Shown piece after piece: positions 10,866 to 20,838 of a DNA stretch of 64,000 bases; the stretch's first letter is position 1; the number at the start of each line of letters is the position of its first letter. Position numbers and translations under genes: made by a program. Below the pieces are notes generated by a model. That model was given only the letters and a program-made list of their open reading frames with translations. It searched no databases and was not told the DNA's origin. This DNA comes from Massariosphaeria phaeospora (Eukaryota > Ascomycota > Dothideomycetes > Pleosporales). The stretch lies in NCBI GenBank assembly GCA_011032825.1, contig JAADJZ010000028.1, positions 310,001 through 374,000 of the forward strand, read 5' to 3'.

Positions 10866-11118
10866 GATGAGTGCAGAGCTGGTCTGAGCAATTGAAGTGA
10901 CAAGGAGAAGAAAGGGTGTGCTGGAACTATGTGCGAAGAAAGACAAGTAAGTGAGTGTTGAGTGTGACTCCAGCACGACCGGGACGGGAAAAAAATGGTG
11001 GGGCACCAACGCGGGGCGGAACAGCGGCCGTGCGTCCTTCTCCAACCAAAGTCTACAGTCTGTCAATCTCTCAGCAACGACACCTAACCTCCACCCACAT
11101 CCCCCCAAATTCACCGCA
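10866..11118. promoter_or_regulatory. Short bidirectional promoter, GUA1 / BCP1
   Basis: Only 253 bp separates the start codons of GMP synthase (-) and BCP1 (+), so leaders and promoters of both must lie here or overlap the genes. The BCP1 side is C/T/A-rich (CACCTAACC, CCACCCACATCCCCCC). No TATA box is obvious. Confidence 0.6.
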
Positions 11119-12113
11119 ATGGGCAAACGCAAGTCCAAAAAAGCCGCCGACGGCTCCGAAAGCGACGAGGTAGGCACCGCACCCACCCCACGCCCAATAT
11201 ACCACTCACCACCAAACCGCAGGACATGTCCATGGTCGACGTAGAATTCGAGTGGTTCGACCCGCAACCCGCCATCGACTTCCACGGGCTCAAAGCGCTG
11301 CTGCGCCAGCTCCTCGACGCCGACGCGCAGCTGTTCGACCTCTCGGCGCTAGCCGACCTCATCCTGTCGCAGCCGCTGCTGGGCAGCACGGTCAAAGTCG
11401 ACGGCAACGAGACGGACCCGTATGCCTTCCTCACGGTGCTGAGTCTGGAGACGCATAAAGTGTGTATACCCACCCAAATCTCCCTCTCCTACTTCCACCC
11501 GAGTCGAGTCGAGTCGAGTCGAGTCCCAAAGGCTACCTCACTAACCACGACTACTTTTTGCTCTCAGGACAAAAAAGTCGTCCAAGACCTAACCGCCTAC
11601 CTCCACCGCCACGCGCCCCTCACCCTCCCCACCTCGCCCCCCGCACACCTCGGCCTGATCCTCACCGAGCGCCTCATCAACATGCCGCACGAGATCGTAC
11701 CCCCCATGTACACGATGCTGCTCGAAGAACTCGCCTGGGCGCTCGCCGAAGCCGAGCCCTACGCCTTTACGCACTACCTCGTGCTGTCGAAGACGTACCG
11801 GGAAGTCGCGTCGGAGCTGCCCAGCAACGGCGTGGAGCAGCCGCCTGCGAAGAAGAAGAAGAGCGGCGGCGCAGGGAAAGAGGGGGGTGGGGAGACTTTT
11901 TACTTCCATCCCGAGGACGAGGTGCTGCAGCGGCATGGCGTGGCTTGGGGCGGGTTCGATTATGAGACGAAGGTGGATGAGGGCGCGAGTGATAGTAAGC
12001 GCGCGTTTCAGGAGTTGGGGGTGAAGCCGCAGGGACACATGGTTTTGATTGAGGCGGACAAGTTCCAGGGCGCGGTGGAGGCGGTCAAGTCGTTTTTGGG
12101 GGGTGGGCAGTAA
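11119..12113 (+). CDS. BCP1: BCP1 (BCCIP family), ribosome export / Rpl23 chaperone
   Basis: Three exons: 11119-11169, 11223-11459 and 11568-12113, 277 residues. The protein matches the Bcp1/BCCIP family: a basic start (MGKRKSKKA), an acidic [14 protein letters not shown] segment, [12 protein letters not shown], and the helical C-terminal half with a nuclear-signal-like AKKKKSGG insert near residue 200. In yeast Bcp1 acts in the nucleus as a chaperone for the ribosomal protein Rpl23 and in export of Mss4. The first exon has only 17 codons, found by the 5' junction GAG|GTAGGC. The second intron (11460-11567) is a multiple of three and stays open in frame, so an unspliced protein would carry 36 extra residues. 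Confidence 0.92.
11501..11525. repeat. (GAGTC)5 microsatellite in BCP1 intron 2
   Basis: Five perfect copies of GAGTC in a row, lying inside the second intron of BCP1 about 40 bp before the acceptor. It is likely variable in length between strains. Confidence 0.9.
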
Positions 12114-12519
12114 AAAGGGGTTTCTGGGGGTTAGGAGGCGGGTCTAGATCTCTCTTCATTCCACACTGGCGTTTGGGCGGCTAATTGTGGACATCTAAAA
12201 GTCTGGGTGGGAGAGCTGGAGTTTTGCGAATGGAGGCAGGGGTGTTGCCGTCTGGCTTTGGTGTGCCGCTGAGCACTGACGCCATGGAGTGAGCAAGATA
12301 TCAAAACGAGCTTTGTCGAGACCACCACTCAAATGAAAAAACTCCAACTTAGGTGTTACATTCTACTGCACGCACGCCGAATCTATGCGGAAATCAATCA
12401 ATCAGAGGCAAAAAGGAAAATGGTTATGCTTGCATTCCACCATCGACACAGCTCAGCTCAGCTCAGCGCACGCCCCGCACCTGATCATGCTCTATTTTAC
12501 AAGCTCGACTCGATTCATT
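12114..12519. other. Convergent 3' flanks of BCP1 and RIP1
   Basis: 406 bp between two convergent genes. No coding sequence is seen. A short (AGCTC)n-like run lies near 12453-12466. It should contain both 3' UTRs. Confidence 0.5.
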
Positions 12520-13544
12520 CTAACCAATAACCACCTTGCCGTCCTCGGGGAAGTCGTACGCGGGGACTTCGAGGTTGAGCGGCGCGGGGCCCTTTCTTAT
12601 GCGGCCGGAGATGTCGTAGTGCGAGCCGTGGCAAGGGCAGAACCATCCGCCGAAGTCGCCGGCTTCGCCGATGGGCACGCAGCCCAAGTGCGTGCAGACG
12701 CCTACACACATGTCAGTCAGTCGTCGGTTCGGCATCGCGATGTGCACAGATAGAGGATTCGTACCCAGCATGATCAGCCACTCGGGCTTCTGCACACGGT
12801 CCGAGTCGGGTTGCGGGTCGCGCAGCGACTCCCACTTTGTGTCGTCGGCCTCTTTGATCTCGTCTTCGGTGCGGTGGCGGATGAAGACGGGTTTGCCTCG
12901 CCATTTGATGACAACCTATGCAACTATTAGCTTCGCTCGATGCGGGGCGTCGGAGTCGGGAGGGACGTACGTTCTTGCCCTCGGGGATGGCGGCGAGGTC
13001 GATTTCGACTTTGGCTTGGGCGAGGACGTCGGCGGATGCGGACATGCTGACGAGGACATCTTTGCGCGGGTTCGTTAGCCATCGACTCTCTATGCCATGC
13101 CATGCCATGCCATCACACCACCACCGCAACCCATCCGCAATCCAGCCAATGGCACCCGTATATCTTCCAAAGCACCCCATCTCCCCATCCCGCCACACTC
13201 CAGCGCTCCCGCGCAGCACACGAGGCAGACGTACCTTGCACAGTGTTCTTCGCGCCCAAGCTAGCAATGGCGCCCATAGTGCCGACCATGAAGTACTGAA
13301 AGATGCGCGGGCCCTGCTCGCCGCCCTTATTCCGGTAGGCCGCGAACGACGGCACCTTGGTGGTGGAGCCGGCGCCCTTGAAGGGGCTGTCGAACGATGA
13401 CGAGCCCGTCGCCTGCGAGACGTTGGAGATGTCGCGGGTTTGCGTCTGCGTCTGCGTGGCGGCGCAGGCGGCCCGCGCGACGGGCAGCGGGTGGGCGGCC
13501 CATGTGCGGGCTATCGCGCGCGAGGTGTGGGCGAGAGCGGGCAT
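12520..13544 (-). CDS. RIP1: Rieske iron-sulfur subunit of cytochrome bc1 complex
   Basis: Four exons: 13544-13235, 13059-12971, 12915-12765 and 12701-12520, 243 residues. It is the 2Fe-2S subunit of mitochondrial complex III, passing electrons from ubiquinol to cytochrome c1. The N-terminus is rich in Ala, Arg and Ser (matrix targeting). The membrane helix lies in [16 protein letters not shown], followed by the flexible hinge ([13 protein letters not shown]). The cluster box CTHLGC gives ligands Cys186 and His188, and the box CPCHGSHY gives Cys205 and His208; Cys191 and Cys207 form the structural disulfide. The third intron falls just before CTHLGC. The first intron (13060-13234) holds a small CATGC tandem run. 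It is divergent from the macro-domain gene. Confidence 0.96.
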
Positions 13545-14033
13545 CGTGGACGCGGGGGCGGTGGACGGGCGGGAGGTTGATGGGTGGAGGTTGAGGTTGC
13601 TGCGTGGAAAACGGAGAGGGACTTGATTCGGGCGTGCGATGATTGGCTGCAGATGTCTTAGCGCGGAAATGTCGAGAGCACTTCGTCATCGGCACCGCGG
13701 GCAGCATCTAGTGTCAACGGAATACCGAGGTAGTCTAATAAGTTTATTTCACAATCTACGCAGGATACATGGTAAAGCTGACTATGTCGCATCTATCGGC
13801 TGGGCTCTATTGGCTTGTGCCTGCGCGTGCGCCCTTCCTGCACCAAGGTTGAGCGGAGATCGACTTCACTGACCAGGCGGCAACCATTACCTCGCAGACA
13901 ATCACCTGTAAGCTTTTTCTTCCACTTTCAACTCCTTCAGTGTCTCTCACCTCTGTCAACCTCTCCCTGCACAAAACACAAATCAAAACTTCCACAAACA
14001 CAACCACTTCCGCTCTAGCCCCACCGCACCACC
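13545..14033. promoter_or_regulatory. Divergent intergenic region, RIP1 / macro-domain gene
   Basis: 489 bp between two divergent start codons. The part next to the macro-domain gene is rich in CACAAA and CT tracts, as usual in fungal leaders. No gene seen, no specific site claimed. Confidence 0.45.
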
Positions 14034-14944
14034 ATGCCAGGCAACCACATGCAAGAAAGAGCCGCCCAGGCAGGCGCCGACGCCCAACAACTCCACAACG
14101 ACGAATCCGAGCCCCAGCACAAGAAAAGGAAACTCGACGCCGGTACAACGACCAGTGCCTCAACCAGCGCTTCAAAGTCCGCAAAGATGATGCCCAATCC
14201 GTCGACATCCACCACAGCGGCAGCAAACTCCTCAGCGTCCACCACCACGACAGCAGAAAGCTCTTCCGAGTCCGCAACTCCCATGTCGACGACCTCCCCG
14301 TCTTCCTCCTCGCCCAGCGATGCCGATGCCGACACCACCCCCCAAACCCCAGTCGCAGTCCCAGCCCCACTCCCCGCGCCTCCCCCGACCCTCACCCTCA
14401 CCCACCACACGGGCGACCTCTTCGCCGCGCCCCCGCACAGCATCCTCATCCACGCCTGTAACACGCAAGGCCAATGGTCCGCCGGCATCGCCGCCGCCTT
14501 CCGCAGCCTCTACCCGCGCGCACACCAGCGCTACCGCCAGCACTGTCTCTCGCACTACAACCCATCCTCCAACCCCGTACCCACAGGAACCTGCCTGCTG
14601 ATTCCGCCCTGCGAGGACGAGTCCGACAAGTCCGGCCGGCCGCAGCACTGGATCGCGTGCCTGTTCACGTCGGCGAAGTTCGGGCGCGCGAAGGATAAGC
14701 CGCCGGTTATTTTGGTGAATACGCGCAAGGCGATGAGGGGGTTGTTGAGGCAGGTTAGGCGTGTTGAGAGGAGGGCGGAGGAGGGTGAGGAGGAGGGAGT
14801 GGGTGTGGGGGTGGGGGGTTGAGGATGTGCAGGATTAATAGTGCGAGGTTTGGCGTGCCGTGGGAGAGGACTGTTGCGGTGTTGGAGGGCATTGTGTTGG
14901 AGGAGGGGTGGGTGGGCAGTGCGGAGGTTTGGTCGATTGATTGA
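14034..14944 (+). CDS. POA1: Macro-domain ADP-ribose-1''-phosphate phosphatase, Poa1-like, with C-terminal frame break
   Basis: The open frame 14034-14822 encodes 262 residues: a disordered Ser/Thr/Pro-rich N-terminus with a basic nuclear-type patch (HKKRKL), then a macro domain from about residue 120 (HTGDLFAAP, ILIHACNTQGQWSAGIAAAF, LLIPPCED, ACLFTSAKFG). Poa1 proteins remove phosphate from ADP-ribose-1''-phosphate made during tRNA splicing. The frame then runs into a Gly/Glu repeat and stops. The expected C-terminal block (INSARFGVPWERTVAVLEG) is present directly after, but in another frame, ending at 14942-14944. No pair of GT/AG sites joins the frames, so a one-base loss (or two-base gain) in the G-rich run near 14800-14818 is the simplest reading. 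It could be an assembly error in a G homopolymer. Confidence 0.8.
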
Positions 14945-15428
14945 TTGAGTAGGGGGCGACGGATCGGATTCAGGCAGTCTTGCAGTGAGTGAGTGAGTCC
15001 TTCGACGGGTAGGAAATCGGGTGCAGCAGAATTTCTGCAAAAGCTTTTCCGCCACAGTATATCAACCAACATCAGCAGCAGCTCTCAGTCAGGCAGGAGC
15101 TATCGCCGGAGAGGTGATCAAAATGGTAGGTATGGTGATCAGTCAGTGCATGGAATACATGCAAAATCCAGCGAGATAACATATATCAAAAAGGTTCAAC
15201 GCCCGCCCTAAAGACACCCATGATGAGCCCTCCCTCAGTATTTGTGAACTGAACAATGAGCAGCAAGTGCATCATAGCAGCACCGCACACACAGCAAAAC
15301 GCCATTTTTTGCCCGAGTAGTCTAGTCAGTCGCCCGTAGCCATTTCAAAACTCCCCCAAACTCCCCTTTTCCATGCAAACGCCCAGCCCAGCCCACAGCA
15401 CAGCACAGCAAGCAAACCGCACACTCAC
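14945..15428. other. Convergent 3' flanks, no gene
   Basis: 484 bp between the ends of the macro-domain gene (+) and the histone-fold gene (-). No coding sequence is seen. There are short TGAGTGAG and CAGCACAGCACAGCA runs. Confidence 0.45.
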
Positions 15429-16363
15429 TCATCGCCCATTAATGGCCGTGAACCCGCTCGGCCTCCTCACGTCGGCGGGACTGCTGCCGTTGGTGCGTGG
15501 TCCGCGCATCTCCATCTCGATCTGCATCGCCGCGCCGTCCTCCTCGGGTTCGCTGTCCGGCCGCTCGTCCTCGATGTTGTCCACGTCCATGGCTTCGGGT
15601 TCGGCGACGTTGATCGCGACTGCGGGGGCTGCGCTACCGGAAGGTAAGGGATGGGTGTTTGCTGGGGGGGACTCGGGGACGGTGGCGGTGCCGTTGGCGT
15701 CTGTGATACCGTTCGCAGACTCAGCCTCGACCTCAATCTCCAGCGGCGTGTCGTCCCCCTCCTCGACCCCATTCCCCGCCTCCACATCCTCATCCACATC
15801 CGGCTCGCCCTTCCCCGCCGCGTCCGCCTTCGCCTTCGCCGCCGCCGCATTCACCGCCGCGTCCGCCTTCGCCTTGCTCGCCGCCTCCTGCTTCTTCTTG
15901 TACTCCTTGTACGTAGTCGTCTTGGGCGCGACGTCGACGAGGAACTCGAGGTTGTCCGTCTTGGCGACCGCGGCCGACACGTCGCGGTACTGGATGTTGC
16001 GGCGGGGTTTGCGCTCCGCCTTGACGACGTTGTGCGTTGTGGCGGCTAGGTGCTGGATGAACATCTCGGTTGCGAGCGCGATGGCGAAGGACCCGTTTTT
16101 CGAGACGTGCAGGCGCTCCGGGTCGGCGTTGATGATTTTTTGGACGCGCGCGACTAGGGGGGAGTTAGTTTTGAGGGGGTTGGTAGGCTGTGGGTGCGTC
16201 GCTGTCGCTGTTGCCGTCGTGGGTGGCAGTTGAGTGGGAAGGAGTATGGGCGACATGTCGATATGGTTCGTGGGCGGCTGGGTGAGTGAGAGAACTTACG
16301 CGGGAGCGACACCTGGCCGCTGACCTCCTTGGGAGGCGCGATTGGGGTGTTGTTGTACGGCAT
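15429..16363 (-). CDS. Histone-fold protein, Dpb3 / CHRAC15-like
   Basis: Two exons: 16363-16300 and 16153-15429, 262 residues. The intron (16154-16299) joins SLP to LARVQKII. Residues about 21-110 form a histone fold of the NF-YC/CBFD type (LARVQKIINADPE, FAIALATEMFIQHLAA, RRNIQYRDVSAAVAKTDNLEFLVDV). The YKEYKKKQ extension and the long acidic Ala/Glu-rich tail fit the small subunit of DNA polymerase epsilon or of the ISWI/CHRAC chromatin complex, which pairs with a Dpb4-like partner. Which of the two complexes it serves cannot be told from sequence. The C-terminal half is low complexity (AAAKAKADAAGK) and probably disordered. Confidence 0.82.
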
Positions 16364-16838
16364 TACTGGAAAAAGTGCGCTCCGAGAGCTCGAAAGTGGT
16401 GGTGGAATGCTGGACGTGTCGTAGTGCACGACTACGACGAGAGTTTGTCGAGTCGAAAGGTTTGGAATGCGCGTTGGGGGCGCTTGCAAGTCGATTGACG
16501 CGTTCGTATCGTGTAGGTTGGAGGAAGTTGCAGGTGTAGACGCGTGGAGGTGGGGGCAGTAGTGGTAGTCACATAAATCTGATGGATGGATGCAGGTGCG
16601 GGAGCCGGCCCAATCGGGAAGGTGGCCCCGAAGCTTCGACGTCGTTCAGGCAGCCGGCCCAACGTCAACTGTCAACACAAGACTCTTCTACTCTTCCTCC
16701 CTCGTTTCATCGCCTTAGGGGAATCAGTTGATACTGTAATATCGGGAAAACCTCACACGTTGACGCTACACCATCCCACGCAACCCCACGTAGCACAAAT
16801 CAAGCAATACCAAGCTCCGTGTGGGAAAGCTTACAGAC
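16364..16838. promoter_or_regulatory. Divergent intergenic region
   Basis: 475 bp separates the start codons of the histone-fold gene (-) and the serine carboxypeptidase gene (+). No gene and no clear site are seen. Confidence 0.4.
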
Positions 16839-18364
16839 ATGAAGCTGTGCAGTTTTCCCGTACTTTCTTTTGTAGCTTCAACAGCAGCCCTCTCTCAAAT
16901 CCCTTTCCAAGAGACACCCGAAGCAGGGCCCTTCGAAGTCTACCAAAGCCAATTCTCCGCCCACCACTCCATCCGCATCAAGCAACAACAAAACGATACC
17001 CTCTGCAATGCACACTCAAAGCAGTACACGGGATGGCTCGATGTCGGGGCCAAGCATCTCTTCTTTTGGTACTTTGAGTCGCAGAGCTCTCCTTCTGAGG
17101 ACCCGTTGACCTTGTGGCTTACGGGTGGGCCGGGTGGTAGTTCCATGATCGGGTTGCTGCAAGAGCTAGGACCGTGTTTGATTAATGAGCATGGTAATGG
17201 GACTGTGTATAATGAGTACGGGTGGAGTAAAAATGCGAATGTTCTTTTTGTTGACCAACCTGCCGGAGTGGGGTTCAGTTATTTGGATGAAGGGACTCCG
17301 TACCCGGGGACGAGCTTTACTGCTGCAGAAGATTTGCATCACTTCCTCCAACTGTTTGTTAGTGAAGTATTTCCCGAACTGCTAGAACGGGACTTCCACA
17401 TTACTGGCGAGAGCTACGCTGTGAGTAGACCACTCCATTTACACGAAATACTCCGGTCCTGATTCCCATATAGGGCCACTACGTTCCAGCACTAGGAGCG
17501 CAAATTGTCTCTCAGAATCTGCTCTACCCCAAACGCCCACAAGTGAACTTAGAATCCATCTTTGTAGGAAATGGCTTCGTCTCACCCCTCGACACAGCCT
17601 TCGGCTACTGGGAAACCCTCTGCACGACCAACCCCGGCATCGACTCCCCCATCTTCAACCAAACGCGCTGCGACATTATGGCCACCAACCTCCCCCGCTG
17701 CATGGACCTAGCCCGCGTATGCTACAACCACCCCGACCCGGCCATCTGCGCCATCGCCTCAACCATCTGCTGGAAAGGCGTAATCGAGCACTACGACGGC
17801 GAATCCGGCGCGGGCGGCCGCAACCGCTTCGACATCACGCACCCGTGCACAACCAAAGACGACCTCTGCTACCCCGAAATCCCCAAAATTCAAGCCTACC
17901 TCAACCTCCCCTGGGTCTGGGAGGCCCTCGCCGTGCCCCGCGCCGTCGGCAACTACTCCATCATATCCGACGCCATCGCCCTCGCCTTCGAGCGTACCAA
18001 CGACTTGGGCATCAGCACGCAGCCGCAGGTCCTGTACCTGCTCGACAGCGGCATCGACGTGCTGTTCTACCAAGGTAATCTGGACCTCGCGTGTAACACG
18101 GCGGGGAATTTACAGTGGGCCAGCACCATGCCGTGGAAGGGCCAGCCGGCGTTTGTCGCGCAGCCGAAGAGGCCGTGGATGCTGGAGGGCGAGAAGGTCG
18201 GCTGGTTCAAGGAGGTTAGGACGACGACGGGGAGTGGTAGGGATACGACGTTTGCGTTTAGCACTGTGGATGGCGCGGGCCATATGGTGCCGTATGATAG
18301 GCCGAAGCAGGCGCTTGCGCTGGTGCAGCGGTGGTTGGAGAAGCGGAGCTATGCGGACGAGTGA
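16839..18364 (+). CDS. Serine carboxypeptidase (family S10)
   Basis: Two exons: 16839-17420 and 17474-18364, 490 residues. It removes C-terminal amino acids from peptides in the vacuole or outside the cell. A signal peptide covers about residues 1-19 ([19 protein letters not shown]), and this fixes the start at 16839 rather than at the Met six codons earlier. The S10 core shows [12 protein letters not shown], the nucleophile Ser192 in GESYA-GHY, Asp398 in QGNLDLACN and His464 in [10 protein letters not shown]. Several NxS/T sites suggest glycosylation. The 53-bp intron splits the active-site motif between Ala194 and Gly195. Family members in this clade include both vacuolar carboxypeptidase Y-like and secreted forms; no propeptide long enough for classical CPY is seen, so a secreted form is favoured. 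Confidence 0.93.
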
Positions 18365-19024
18365 TGGGATGGGTGTGTGGCACAGCATTTCGCGTGCTGG
18401 TAGGTATCGAGGTTCTCGCTGGAATGGGCATAATATTTCACGCTATGTTGGATCGCGTTGCTCCGCAAAACAGCAATGGAGTATGCACGGAAGTCGCCAA
18501 AGACCACACATGGGCCTGGTGGATTCGATATCACCAGAAGATGTTTTGGTCTGTCTAAACCCGTGATTCACTTCTCTGCAGGTAGTAGTCTCGGTGGTTG
18601 CTCGTCTGATTGGCTGCTCGCTGCACTGCACTACAGCTCTCTACACGCGTGTAAATTGCCGTTTTGGGCGGTATCTAGTGCATTGCGCTAGGTAGGTAGC
18701 GACGTAGCGTAGCTTTGTCCCCTATTGTGATTTGTAAGCCAACGGGGGGTGGTGTTCTATTAACGTCACTGGATACCATCTCTCTCTCTCTCTTCTTTCC
18801 TACCCGGAATCTAATATTCAAATTTTGTCCTTAATGCAATTTCAAACTCAACGTAATCGAACTGAACCGATCTGAGCTGAACCGAAACCGAACTGAGCTG
18901 GCACATCTAATTCGGATTCACTCTCTCTTCCTGCTGCTACACCAAGACGAACGGACTGATCTCTGCCTCCCTCTCCATCTCTACTCTAACCCTCTCAACC
19001 TAACCCCCATCCCCCACCCCCACC
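18365..19024. other. Intergenic, no gene
   Basis: 660 bp between two + strand genes. It contains a (CT)n run at about 18779-18795 and a stretch of degenerate GAACTGAACCG / GAGCTGAACCG units at about 18858-18902. The last 60 bp are pyrimidine-rich leader before the epoxide hydrolase start. Confidence 0.5.
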
Positions 19025-20311
19025 ATGTCCCCCCTCCCCTTCAGCACCCCCCCGTCCCCATCTCCAACCCCCAGCATTTCACCCTTCCACCTCCACATCG
19101 ACGAGCAGAAACTGCAGGACATGAAAGACTTGGTGCGCTTGAGTCCGCTGGCGAAAGACTGCTTCGAGACGAGGGATCTGCATGATAGGGAGCTGGGCGT
19201 TACGGGCGAGTGGATGAGAGAGGCGAAGAGGGTTTGGCTGGGGGAGTGGGAGTGGTGAGTTCGCTGTCTCATCAGCTCGCTGCGCTCGCGCTGACAGTGA
19301 CAATCCAGGCGCGAGCACGAAGCCCACATAAACACCTTCCCGCAGTTCCAAGCCGCCGTCCCCGACGACGACGACGGCGCAATCTTCTCCATTCACTTCG
19401 TAGCGCTATTTTCCGAGCGGCACGACGCAATCCCGCTAGTTTTCCTGCACGGCTGGCCGGGCAGTTTCCTCGAGTTCCTCCCCCTGCTGGCCATCCTGCG
19501 CAAGAAATACACGCCTGCCAACCTGCCATACCACATCATCGTGCCCTCGCTCCCCGGCTACACGCTCTCGAGCGCGCCGCCCGTAGACCGCGACTGGCAC
19601 ATCGCCGCCACGGCGCGCATCATCCACAAACTAGTCCTGCAGCTCGGGCTGCGCGAATACGTCGTGCAGGGCGGCGACATCGGCGCGGCGATTGCGCGCA
19701 CCATCGCAGTCTCCTACGCGGAATGCAAGGCCGTCCACCTCAACTACTGCCAGATGGCGCGCCCCGCAGCCCTCAATAATGACACTCTGCTCTCGCCCCG
19801 CGAGCAAGCCGGCCTCGCGCGCTACAACGACTTCATCGAGACGGGCACTGCGTACGGTCGCATGCACGGCACGCGCGCCTCCACCATCGCACACGTACTC
19901 GCCTCGTCCCCGCTCGCGCTGCTCGCGTGGCTCGGCGAGAAGTTCCTCGCGTGGAGCGACGTCGACCCAGAGCTGGACACGATCCTTACTGCCGTCTCGC
20001 TGTACTGGCTCACGGACTGCTTTCCCACGACTGTGTATCCGTACCGGCAGGACTTTGCGGCGGGGCAGCGGCCTGCGGGCTGGTTCCATGGGCAGGCGGA
20101 GCTGTACGTCGCGAAGCCGTTGGGATTTTCACATTTTCCGTACGAGGTGGCGCCGCTGCCGAGGGCGTGGGTGGAGACGAGTGGGAGGTTGGTGAGCTGG
20201 AGGGAACATGAGGCGGGGGGGCATTTTGCGGCGTTGGAGCGGCCTGGGGAGTTGTTGGGGGATGTGGAGGAGTTTTTGGGGGAGGTGTGGGAGGGGGTGA
20301 AGGGGGCGTGA
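19025..20311 (+). CDS. Epoxide hydrolase (alpha/beta fold, microsomal type)
   Basis: Two exons: 19025-19254 and 19309-20311, 410 residues. The 54-bp intron splits a Trp codon (EW-REHEAHIN). The N-terminal EHN domain (FHLHIDEQKLQDMKDLVRLS) is followed by an alpha/beta hydrolase core. HGWPGSFLEF forms the oxyanion loop, Asp200 in QGGDIGAA is the nucleophile, and His382 in GGHFAALE is the charge-relay His. Members open epoxides to diols, either as detoxification or in natural-product routes. No membrane anchor is seen, and the first 18 residues are Pro/Ser-rich. Which substrate it uses cannot be told. The neighbours are not a biosynthetic cluster. Confidence 0.92.
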
Positions 20312-20838
20312 TGGTAGATGGGCAATCGGTATAGGGATTACTGGATTGATTGATGGGGCTAGGGGTGAGGAATGTTCGGAAGGTGTGGTCTTGCCTGTAT
20401 TTTGGTGGGTTTAGATCCAAGCTGGGATGATAGGACGGGGTCGAAGACATGAAATAGTCAAGTTTCGTGAGCAGAAGTGGTGTGGTGCTGGCATAGTGAA
20501 TTCTTTTTGTTTTTGATAGTCTGTTTCCAGTTAGAGATTTTTGCGAACAGTTCGTATGAACTCAAGAGACACATTAGTTGACAATCGTCTTTAACGACCT
20601 AGCGTCTTCCAAACAGGAAGTGTCTACGCAGTCAGAAATACATGGTATTTCGAATGTTGGTGGGCTGATGGTGAGTTTTCCGTGCAACTGTCATCGTGTC
20701 GTTCTTCCCGCACTTCATCGTTGTGGCGTTGTGGCGCGCCCAAAAGCTTGGCCGATCGGACCTCCGAGATGTCAACCTAGAGCTCCCAACAGCTCCCCCC
20801 ACGCCGTACAAACGACGAAACAGCTTTACGACAATGCG
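20312..20838. other. Intergenic / leader of CLC gene
   Basis: 527 bp between the epoxide hydrolase end and the chosen CLC start. The CLC frame stays open back to 20578, but the added residues are not protein-like, so I read it as leader. No gene seen. Confidence 0.45.

Noticed and set aside
10866..11285. 140-residue N-terminal extension of GMP synthase in the same open frame
   Set aside because: It overlaps the first two exons of the divergent BCP1 gene, is not protein-like, and the family start is at MATDG.
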